A stretch of DNA of 64,000 nt. Source: Lepus europaeus. Taxonomy: Eukaryota > Chordata > Mammalia > Lagomorpha > Leporidae. The notes beneath the pieces were generated by a model. It worked only from the letters and a program-made list of their open reading frames with translations. It did not search any database and was not told where the DNA came from. A program made the translations under genes and the position numbers. The stretch is taken from contig NC_084830.1 in the NCBI RefSeq assembly GCF_033115175.1, forward strand, positions 40,679,409 to 40,743,408, read 5' to 3'. Positions 55,808 through 64,000 of this stretch are shown here, in pieces (position 1 is the first letter of the stretch; each line of letters begins with the position of its first letter).

Positions 55808-56097
55808 TTTAAAAAAATTATTTATTTGAAAGAGCTACACAGAAAGAGGAGAGGTGGGGAGGGGGGCTTCCATCTGATGGTTCACTCCCCAGTTGGCTAC
55901 AACTGTGCTGATCAGGAGTCAGGAGCTTCTTCCGGGTCTCCCATGCGGGTGCAGGGACCCAAGCACTTGGGCCATCCTCTGCTGCCTTCCCGGGCCACAG
56001 CAGAGAGCTGGCCTGGAAGAGGAGCAACCGGGACTAGAACCCGTGTTGCTGGCGCCTCAGGCTGAGGATTAGCCAAGTGAGCCATGGCGCTGGCCCC
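55808..56097 (-). mobile_element. CSINE
   Basis: AATTATTTATTTGAAAGAGC to CCATGGCGCTGGCCCC. Confidence 0.88.
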
Positions 56098-56282
56098 AGT
56101 ATTACTTTTGAGTTCAATGCCATTTTGATTCCTGATCCTGTTGTGCCTGATATCGCCCCCTCCTTCCATCCCTAGTGATGAGAAATTTCATGTTGATGTA
56201 CCATGGTGTTGACCCTTGTCTTATTCTTTGTGTTGTAGTCCTTGGCACTTGTTGGATTTTCTTTTTTTTTTTTTTTTGAGTG

Positions 56283-56599
56283 GTGAAGATTTCTTCTATT
56301 TATTTATTTGAAAGTCAGAATTACAGAGAAGTGGAGGCAGGGAGAGATATCTTCCATCTGCTAGTTTACTCCCCAAATGGCCAAAGCTGGGCCAGTCTGG
56401 AGCCAGGAGCCAGGAGCTTCTTTTGGGTCTCCCATGTGGGTGCAGGGGCCAGAGCACTTGCACCATCTTCCACTGCTTTCCCAGGCCATAGCAGAGAGCT
56501 GAATCAGAAGTGGAGCAGCTGGAACTTGACCCAGTGCCCATATGGGATGCCAGTGCCATGGGCGGAGGCTTAGCCCACTATGCTGCAGTGGCAGCCCCT
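56283..56599 (-). mobile_element. CSINE
   Basis: TATTTATTTATTTGAAAGTC to GCTGCAGTGGCAGCCCC. Confidence 0.85.
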
Positions 56600-56894
56600 A
56601 TTTTATTTTTTATGAAAGGCAGAGTTACAGAGAGGTCTTCTATCTTCTGGTTTATTCTCCAGATGGTCTCAATGGCCAGGACTGTTCCAGACCGAAGGAG
56701 CCAGGAGCCAGGAGCTACATATAGGTCTCTCCCATGGCTGCAGGGGCCCAAGCATTTGGGCCATCTTCTGCAGCTTTCCTAGTTACACCAGCATGGAGCT
56801 AGGTTTAAAATAGAGCAACCAGGATTTGAACTGGTGCCCACATGGGGTGCTGGCACAGTGCCAGCTCAATCCACTGCCCCACAGTGCTGGCCCC
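56600..56894 (-). mobile_element. CSINE, directly abutting the previous copy
   Basis: TTTTATTTTTTATGAAAGGC to CACAGTGCTGGCCCC. Confidence 0.83.
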
Positions 56895-56954
56895 GTGGTG
56901 GAACTGTTTATTATAAAAGTTCATATCATTCATGTCTATATTGTGTATTGTATT

Positions 56955-57280
56955 ATTATTATTTTTTATTATTTATTTGAAAGAGTTTACAAACAGAGAG
57001 AGAGACAGAGAAAGGTCCCCCCTCCGCTGGTTCACTCCCCAAATGGCCGCAATGGCCAGAGCTGTGCTGATCCCAAGCCAGGAGCCAGGTGCCAGGTGCT
57101 TCTTCCTGGTCTCCCATGCGGGTGCAGGGACCCAAACACTTGGGCCATCCTCCACTGCTATCCCAGGCCACAGCAGAGAGCTGGACTGGAAGAGGAGCAA
57201 CCGGGACTAAAACCTGGCGCCCATACGGGATGCGGCGCCTCAAGCGGAGGATTAACCAAGTGAGCCACGGCTCCTGCCCC
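56955..57280 (-). mobile_element. CSINE
   Basis: TATTATTTATTTGAAAGAGT to CCACGGCTCCTGCCCC. Inserted in a TATTATTATT target. Confidence 0.88.
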
Positions 57281-57432
57281 ACATATATTATTATTAATGC
57301 TTCCTTCTCTCATCCATTTTTTTTCTTTTTGTGGACCTTCTATTAGTTGGTTACTTGACACCTCCATTGCTACCCTGATTTTCTTATTTTTTCCTGTGTT
57401 TTCTGTTACTTTGTTTTATACTCTGTTGAAGA

Positions 57433-57742
57433 TTTTTTTTTAACAATTTATTTATTTGAAAGGCAGTTAGAGATGGAGGGGGAGAGATGCTGATTGATTT
57501 TCCATCTGCTGATTCACTCCCTAAATGACTGCAGCGGTAGAAGCTGGGCTGGTCTGAAGCCAGGAGCCAGGAGCCAGGAGCTTCTTCCAGGTCTCTTACA
57601 TGGGTGCAGGGCCCAAGAGCCTGGGCCATCTTCCATTGCTTTCCCAGGTCACAACAGAGAGCTGGATCAGAAGTGGAGCAGCCCGTATGGGATGGTGGCG
57701 CTTCAGGTGGAGGCTTTAAGCTCTGTGCCACAGTGCTGGCCC
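57433..57742 (-). mobile_element. CSINE
   Basis: GAAGATTTTTTTT flanks both sides. CACAGTGCTGGCCCC at the head. Confidence 0.88.
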
Positions 57743-57749
57743 CGAAGAT

Positions 57750-58606
57750 TTTTTTTCCCTCCTGTTGGGCCAGTTTTCTGAGAGAGTAATCCTGGGTGGA
57801 GTGAGTGCAAGCATTCTGGGATGTGGGCTGATCGATTCTGCATTTCAGTGGACAGCTTTCACTTTTTCTTCTGATACCTGATACCTTTCTCCTCCCCATC
57901 CCAGTGCCTTCTCAAGCCATTCTGGTTGAATTTTGCTAAGTAGGAAGTCTTTTGTTAGAGGCTGAGAGGCCCAGTCTCCTTGGAGAGTGGGGATCTGAAA
58001 TTAACTGCTTGTTCCTTACGTAGACTTCCAAGTCTTTCTGTTTGGGGTTGCCCCAGGTTTTGAGATATCTGTCTCCCATTCCCAGAAATTGCCGTATTCA
58101 TTTTTGGCCTCCCCTGTGGGCCTTAGGTTTTAGTTTATCTGCTAAGTCATTGGTCACTTCCCTCCCTGCTGGCCAGCTTCCAGAATTTGGTTGGCACCCT
58201 TTGCTTGGATGTCTAGTCTCCTCTCTTTCTCTTTGTCCTTGCAACGTTAAAATTCATTTGTTTATTATCTTTTCAAATTTGTTGCCATTTTAGTGGGGTT
58301 ATAGGAGGTAATGTGGAAATAAACACATACTTCTTATTAAGAAGTCCTATACATGAAAATTATTCATCTTTTCTGTGCCTTTGTGTATGTGTGAGATGTG
58401 ATTCTTGCCATGCTCAAAGCCTACTGTGGACTTCCTAGTAACCTGCGTTTTCCTCCTGAAAGTATCCCAGAATGTACGGTTCTAATAACTTTCTAAAATG
58501 CATTCAAGCCTTACTTGAGATTTAATTTTGGGACACTTACATTGGTCTTCAGGTTTTAAAAAAACTTCAAAAAAATTGTAATCAGAACTTGGGTTTTCTT
58601 TTATAA
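57750..58606. other. Unique intron sequence, nothing recognised
   Basis: About 850 bp with no CSINE and no exon-like reading. Confidence 0.4.
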
Positions 58607-58607
58607 T

Positions 58608-58835
58608 TTTTTTTTTTAATGACTTATTTATTTGAAAGCAGAGTTAGAGAGAGGCTGCAATGGCTAGAGCTGGGCCAGTCGGGAGCTAGGAGTTTCTTCT
58701 GGGTTTCCCACATAGGTGCAGAGGCCCAAGGACTTGGACCATCTTCTGCTGCTTTCCCAGCAGCATTAATAAGAGAGCTGGATTGGAAGTGGAGCAGCCA
58801 GGACTCAAACTGGCATCCATAGGGGGTGTCAGTCC
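58608..58835 (-). mobile_element. CSINE, head missing
   Basis: GACTTATTTATTTGAAAGCA to CTCAAACTGGCATCCATAGG. Confidence 0.78.
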
Positions 58836-58854
58836 CACTTTATAACCTTTTTTT

Positions 58855-59183
58855 TTTTTTCTTTTGACAGGCAGAGTGGATAGTGAGAGAGAGAGACAGA
58901 GAGGAAGGTCTTCCTTTTTGCCATTGGTTCATCCTCCAATGGCCGCTGCGGCCGGCGCACCGCGCTGATCCGAAGCCAGGAGCCAGGTGCTTCTCCTGGT
59001 CTCCCATGGGGTGCAGGGCCCAAGGACTTGGGCCATCCTCCACTGCCTTCCCGGGCCATAGCAGAGAGCTGGCCTGGAAGAGGGGCAACCGGGATAGAAT
59101 CCGGTGCCCCAACCGGGACTAGAACCTGGTGTGCCGCCGCCGCAAGGTGGAGGATTAGCCTGTTAAGCCACGGTGCCGGCAGG
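58855..59183 (-). mobile_element. Young-subfamily CSINE
   Basis: ATAACCTTTTTT flanks both sides. GCCGCCGCCGCAAGGTGGAG at the head side. Confidence 0.93.
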
Positions 59184-59189
59184 ATAACC

Positions 59190-59481
59190 TTTTTTTAAAA
59201 AAAAATTATTTGAAAAGCAGAGTGACACAGAGAGAGAAAGAGACAGACAGACAGACATACTGACAGATATAGATCCTTCATTCACTCCCCAAATGCCTGC
59301 AATAGATGAGACTGTGCCGGGCCAAAGCCAGGAGCCCAGAACTCCACCTTGGTTTCCCATGTGGATGGCAGGATAAGGACTTGGGCCATCCTTTCCTGCC
59401 TTCCCAGGCACATTAGCAGGAGCTGGATCTGAAACGGTGTGGCAAGTGGCTGCTTAACCCATTGTGCCACAGCATGGTCCC
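59190..59481 (-). mobile_element. CSINE
   Basis: AAAATTATTTGAAAAGCAGA to CACAGCATGGTCCCCC. Part of the head is deleted. Confidence 0.78.
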
Positions 59482-59510
59482 CCTTTCATCACCTTTTTTG
59501 AACTGTTTTT

Positions 59511-59829
59511 TTTTTTTTTGTATATTTTTTTTTTTTGACAGAGTTAGACAGTGAGAGAGAGAGAGAGAGAGAGGTCTTCCTTCCGTTGGTTCACCCCCCT
59601 AATGGCCGCTACGGCTGGCGCTGCACCGATCCGAACCCAGGAGCCAGGTGCCTCCTCCCGGTCTCCCATGTGGGTGCAGGGGCCCAAGCACTTGGGCCAT
59701 CCTCCACTGCCTTCCCGGGCTACAGCAGAGAGCTGGACTGGAAGAGGAGCAACCGGGACCAGAACCCAGCGCCCATATGGGATGTTGGCGCCGCGGGTGG
59801 AGGATTAACCAAGTGAGCCACAGGGCCCA
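59511..59829 (-). mobile_element. CSINE with 12-bp target-site duplication
   Basis: TTGAACTGTTTT at 59499-59510 and 59830-59841. Confidence 0.92.
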
Positions 59830-59841
59830 TTGAACTGTTTT

Positions 59842-60555
59842 CTTTTAATTTCTACAATGTCTAATAAGGGGTTGCTGGACAGAAGATTTCACGGTTTTCT
59901 CGTTCCTGAGGGTCCTGCAGCTGTGCCCACCTGTGTGGTTGCATATCACAGCAGCAGCCAAGTGGTAGGGCTGTGGGTCTGTGCCCTGTGTCCTCTGCTC
60001 TGCTGGGCGTGAAGCTGCATTTGGGAAGCATGCTGACCATTCCTTTTTACTATTTTTGTCATATCAGCTGTCTTTAAATAGACTGTTGTAGTTACTAGTT
60101 CAGCCTTGTTTGAAGGGAGATTTTGATTCCAGAAATAATAATTTTGACCACAGGAAGGTGGTAGATAGCCTGTGTCTTAGTTGTTCTTGCAGTTAAATTT
60201 TGATGAGCAGAGTACTCTGGCACCATCTCTCTTGTAGATGACTTACGAGAAAATTCAATTTCACATCTTTGAATTCTCCCTTTGGTGCTTTGAAGTGTTT
60301 TAGAGAAGACTCACTTTTAGGATTAAGAGACTGTTTTTTTTTTTTTTTTTTTTTTTATTAGATAATTACCATTTTTTCCCTGGAATCTCATTTTCCCAAG
60401 ATGATGAAGGCTCATTTTGAAATCTTGACTCCTGAAGCCCTAGCCCTCACTGACTCATCTAACTCCAAGGGAATTCTACTTTGTCAGACATTTTTGCTTG
60501 TTACAGTCATTTTGGCATCTGGTTTACGGTTTTATCTTTCTTTCTTTTTTTTTAT
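59842..60555. other. Unique intron sequence, nothing recognised
   Basis: About 700 bp, including a pure poly-T run (60331-60356). Confidence 0.4.
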
Positions 60556-60559
60556 TTTT

Positions 60560-60836
60560 AATTTTTTTTTTTTGGGGAGGAAGCAGAAAGAAGAGGGTGC
60601 TCCTGTCCTGGTTGTACTCCCCAAATGCTTACATTGGCCTGAGGGTTCTGGCTGGCACTCAGTCCAAGTCTCCCATGGGTGTGGTGGGGACCCAACTGCT
60701 TGAGCCATTTCCTGTTGCCTCCAGGGATGTGCACGTGCAAGGAACTGGGCTGGGGGTGGGGCACTCGACCCCAGGCGCTCTGGTAGAGGCTGTGGGCATC
60801 CCTGCTGTGGCCTAACTACTAGGCCACAGTCCCGCC
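60560..60836 (-). mobile_element. Old CSINE
   Basis: CTCCCCAAATGCTTACATTG, CATGGGTGTGGTGGGGACCC, CTACTAGGCCACAGTCCCGCC. Confidence 0.65.
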
Positions 60837-60961
60837 ACGGTGCTTCACAGTTAGGCCTGGTGTCCCCAGTGTGCTTCTGGTCAGTCTCCAACCAAGTTTC
60901 CACATATGAGTGATAAAAAATTTTAGACGTCTTTCCTACTTTCTGATTTGAAAATATTTTT

Positions 60962-61260
60962 TTTTAATAAAAGATTTATTTATGTATTTATTTGAAAGTC
61001 ACAGTTATACAGAGAGCGGAAGAGACACACAGAGAAGGAGAGATCTTCCACCCGCTGGTTCACTCTCCAAACGGCTGCAATGGCTGGGGCTAGGCCAGGT
61101 GGAAGTCAGGATCATCTGGATTGCACATGTGGGTGAAGGGGCCCAAGCGCTTGGGCCATCTTCTGCTGCTTTCCCAGCACACCAGCAGGGAACTGGGTTG
61201 GAAGTGGAGCAGCCGGGACTTGAAGCGGTGCCCATTTGGGATGCTGGCACTGCAGGCAGT
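60962..61260 (-). mobile_element. CSINE, head missing
   Basis: AAAGATTTATTTATGTATTT to GGGATGCTGGCACTGCAGGCAG. It stops short where a sense fragment starts. Confidence 0.83.
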
Positions 61261-61261
61261 A

Positions 61262-61428
61262 GTGATGGCTCAAGTACTTGAGTCCCTGCCACCCACTTGG
61301 GAGACCTGGGCTGAATTCCCAGCTGCTGGCTTTTCCCAGCCCAGTCCTGGTATTGCAGGCATTTGGAGATTGAAGCGGAGGATGCAGTGCATGCTCGCAC
61401 TCCATTGGCTCAAATGAGTGAATGAATA
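61262..61428 (+). mobile_element. Old CSINE 3' half
   Basis: GTGATGGCTCAAGTACTTGA to GAATGAATAAAAATTT. Confidence 0.7.
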
Positions 61429-62189
61429 AAAATTTAAAACCAAGTGCCTTTTTTTTTTTTTTTTTTTAAATAAAGTGGCAAGATGAAAGACATTGGGATG
61501 GGATGAAACATTACTTGGTCAGTATTGGCAGGGACTGAGTTGAGTTGCCATATGTTGAGTTTTTATTATAAGACAAAGAATTGGAGACACTTGATGGTGG
61601 GTTCTTGGGGTCTTTGATGACCAAAACATGGGAGGCAGGCTATTGCTGCTGAGAGTGTGCAGAAGGCACAGGGCACGTGGTCATTCTAGGCCGAGGGGAT
61701 TGGTGTGTTAGATAAATAAGAGAATAGTTTTCAGATATAATTTGCTTAGTGAATTGTGAGAAGCTGGAGATGTCTGGAGTATAGGCTGCTTCTGGAAGAG
61801 TGAGAGAAGAAATCTCCCATTGTGGAGTCAAAAGTCATGCACAAGCAGCAGAGCTCTAGAGCCCGTAGAGGTTTCTGCTCCCTAGACTTCCCAGAGTTGT
61901 TCTTTGGAGGCTCAGGTTCCCCTCGGGCCTCAGGATTCAAATCGAACCCTATTTACTTTGCCAACAAGTTCAATCCGGAACTTGGCAGATTTGAAGCAGG
62001 CTATCCAAGGATGGAGAGTATAGCTCAATAACATTGATAATGTCTGCCATTTATTGGGCATTTAAGTGCTTAGCTCTTTCCAAGGTACATTATCTCTAAT
62101 CCTTATAGAAGCAGCACAACCGGACAAGCGGTTTTATCTCCATTTAACAGATTAAGAATGCTTTCAGATCTGGGAGGTTAGAGCTGGTA
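61429..62189. other. Mostly unique, with a MIR/L2 relic
   Basis: 62040-62155 (TTTATTGGGCATTTAAGTGC and TTATCTCCATTTAACAGATT) fits antisense MIR. An ORF of 69 codons at 61822-62031 is not recognised. Confidence 0.5.
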
Positions 62190-62478
62190 CTCAGGGTTCT
62201 AGTCCCGGTTGAGGCGTCGGTTCTGTCCTGGTTGCCCCTCTTACATTCCAGCTCTCTGCTGTGGCCCAGGAGGGCAGTGTAGGATGGCCCAAGAGCTTGG
62301 GCCCTGCACCCCATGGGAGACCAGGAGGAAGCGCCTGGCTCCTGGCTTTGGATCAGCGTGGTGCTGTACGTAGCAGCCATTTGGGGAGTGAACCAATGGA
62401 AGGAAGACCTTTCTCTCTATCTCTCTCTCTTACTGTCTGTAACTCTACCTATCAAAGAAATAAAATAAAATTTAAAAA
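62190..62478 (+). mobile_element. Young-type CSINE, 5'-truncated
   Basis: Begins at GGTTCTAGTCCCGGTTGAGG, tail AAATAAAATAAAATTT. Confidence 0.88.
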
Positions 62479-62479
62479 A

Positions 62480-62830
62480 AATGAAATTAGATGAGACAGT
62501 CTTAGAAAATATCCAAAGCAGTTGTTGTATAAAGGATATAGGTTTTATCTTTTCCATTTGGCGTGTATATTCTTTGCCTTTTCCAATGCTTTGAAAGGAG
62601 CTGAAAATCAGATGATTAATTTTGCTTTAAAGGAAAAGGAGTCATTATTTTTGTGCTTGGCATTTGGTTTCTCAGAGGTGTTATGTTTCACATGGCACAG
62701 TAGTTTGGGATTTGGTCTTTTTATTTTATTAGGAACCATATTATTTAAGATTCTGTATAGGTATATCTAACGGGAATATTTTCTAGGTTGCGGAAGAAAT
62801 TATAAGTATAATGTAGCTTTTTCTTTATCA
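62480..62830. other. Unique intron sequence, nothing recognised
   Basis: About 350 bp without repeats. No UBR5-like exon. Confidence 0.4.
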
Positions 62831-62831
62831 T

Positions 62832-63176
62832 ACTTTTTTTTAAAATATTTTATTTATTTATTTGAGAGGTGGAGTTACAGACAGTGAGAGAGAGACAAAG
62901 AGAAAGGTCTTCTGTCCGCTGGTTCACTCCCCAAATGGCCACAACGGCCGGAGCTGCGCTGATCCGAAGCCAGGAGCCAGGAGCTTCCTCCCGATCTTGC
63001 CACGCGAGTGCGGGGGCCCAAGGACTTGGGCCATCTTCTGCTGCTTTCCCAGACCACAGCAGACAGCTGGATTGGGAGAGGAGCAGCTGGGACTAGAACC
63101 GGCACCCATGGCGCCCATATGGGATGCCGGCGTTGCAGGCAGAGGATTAACCTACTGTGCCACGGCGCCGGCCCCC
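62832..63176 (-). mobile_element. CSINE, full length
   Basis: TATTTATTTATTTGAGAGGT to CCACGGCGCCGGCCCC. Low divergence. Confidence 0.92.
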
Positions 63177-63214
63177 TCTATCATACTTTTCAGAACATTT
63201 CTTTTTTTTTTTTT

Positions 63215-63600
63215 TATATATTTTTTTAAAGATCTATTTTATTTATTTGAAAGTTACAGAGAATGGTAGAGACAGGGGAAACAATTATGTTTTTTAAAAA
63301 AATTTATGGATATTATTTGAAAGGAAAAGAGATCTTCCATCTGCTGGTTTGTTCCCCAGATTCCAACTGCTTGGGGCTGGGCCAGGCTGATTCCAGGAGC
63401 TGGACACAGTCTGCATATCCTACATGGGTGGCAGGCTTCCAGATAATTGAGCTATCACCTGCTACCTCTTTGGGGTGCCTGTTCGCAGGAAGGGGCCATA
63501 AGCGGAGCTGGGGCTTGAGCCCAGGTACTCTGGCATGGGATCTGGGCATCCCAAATGGCATCTTAGCCACTGTGCCAATAGCCTACCCAGTGATAACCAC
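63215..63600 (-). mobile_element. Two CSINE pieces: a tail fragment and an old copy
   Basis: 63215-63275 is a tail-side fragment (AAAGATCTATTTTATTTATT). 63290-63595 is an older copy (ATTATTTGAAAGGAAAAGAG to GTGCCAATAGCCTACCC). Confidence 0.65.
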
Positions 63601-63723
63601 TTTTATTTGAAAGAGTGACTGGCAGACTGGTTATCAAACTTGGGTGTTTACTGAGTGAAGTGAGATACTTGTATCCATCACTGAATTTAGTGCTGCAGGT
63701 TGATATTAACATTATCAAATGTG

Positions 63724-64000
63724 AGGGTCAGCGCTGTGGTGTGGTGGGCTAAGGCTCTGCGTGCGGTGCTGGCATCCCATATGGATGCCAGTTCATGTCC
63801 TGGCTGTTCCTCTTCCGATCCAGCTCTCTGCTTATGAACTGGGAAAGCAGTGGAAGATGGTCCAAGTGCTTAGGCCCCTGTGCCCATGTGGGAGACCTAG
63901 AAGAAGCTCTTGTTTCCTGGCTTCAGATTGGCCCAGCTCCGGCCATTGTGGTCATTTGGGGAGTGAACCAGCAGATGGAAGACCTCTCTCTGTCTCTTCC
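63724..64000 (+). mobile_element. CSINE, cut by the window end
   Basis: GAGGGTCAGCGCTGTGGTGT head. The window ends in its CT-rich 3' part. Confidence 0.9.

Larger units (their letters stand above)
32175..64000 (+). other. UBR5: UBR5 intron 1 (partial, runs off the window)
   Basis: The interval starts at the GTAATA donor. No stretch downstream reads as the second UBR5 exon in any + frame by eye, and no other gene was recognised. Its content is mostly SINEs, with MIR/L2/L1 relics and unique stretches listed separately. Confidence 0.75.

Noticed and set aside
61822..62031. 69-codon ORF ending GRFEAGYPRMESIAQ
   Set aside because: Not recognised; no splice signals in a consistent frame with UBR5, and short enough to be chance.
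1793..63269. Dozens of ORFs reading like MAREGSGGWPKCLGPAP or its antisense
   Set aside because: They all come from CSINE copies read in various frames and are not genes.
32175..64000. Search by eye for the second UBR5 coding exon
   Set aside because: No stretch encoding LREVSEKLNKYN-like residues was found after an AG acceptor. A tBLASTn with human UBR5 would settle it.

Overview
The window looks like rabbit (Oryctolagus cuniculus) or another leporid. It holds roughly eighty copies, on both strands, of the tRNA-derived C-repeat SINE (CSINE) that is diagnostic of lagomorphs: a head reading GGGGCCGGCGCTGTGGC, a middle containing GCTCTCTGC(T)(A/G)TGGCCTGGGAAAGCAGTGGA, a CT-rich 3' part and an AAATAAAT or poly-A tail. 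No bacterial, viral or CRISPR-type content was seen.

The only real gene recognised is the 5' end of UBR5 (EDD1), a giant HECT-type E3 ubiquitin ligase and N-recognin. Its first coding exon lies at 32113-32174 (+), inside a CpG island of about 2 kb (31.2-33.3 kb). The peptide [20 protein letters not shown] is followed by a phase-2 GT splice donor. The island carries two CCAAT boxes, GC boxes, a YY1-type AAGATGGCGGC motif that also starts a 12-codon upstream ORF, and a strong G-quadruplex motif about 50 nt before the start codon. I found nothing matching the next known UBR5 residues (LREVSEKLNKYN...), so 32175-64000 is read as part of intron 1.

Region by region. 1-31 kb is upstream intergenic sequence: a MaLR-like LTR split by a SINE (0.24-1.08 kb), a 3' L1 fragment with a 14-bp target-site duplication (4.46-4.87 kb), a largely repeat-free stretch (5.64-7.49 kb), LTR-like sequences (11.7-12.1 and 25.4-25.9 kb), three copies of one CCAAT/TATA-bearing LTR family (13.2, 14.3 and 22.0 kb), a broken RPL21 processed pseudogene (15.8-16.4 kb, minus strand) and old antisense L1 (20.2-28.1 kb). 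31.2-33.3 kb is the UBR5 promoter island. 33.3-64 kb is intron 1, dominated by SINEs, with sparse MIR/L2 relics, a few unique stretches and one perfect 13-bp inverted repeat around an AT core.

Several SINEs sit inside other SINEs or LTRs with clear target-site duplications, which gives a relative insertion order. A distinct, well-conserved subfamily (head CTAATCCTCCGCCTTGCGGC) is always the inserted element. I saw no sign of a new multi-gene system. The most useful signals are the layered 5' leader of UBR5, the three-copy LTR family and the inverted repeat at 44.08 kb. Repeat boundaries are read by eye and are approximate unless a target-site duplication is quoted.
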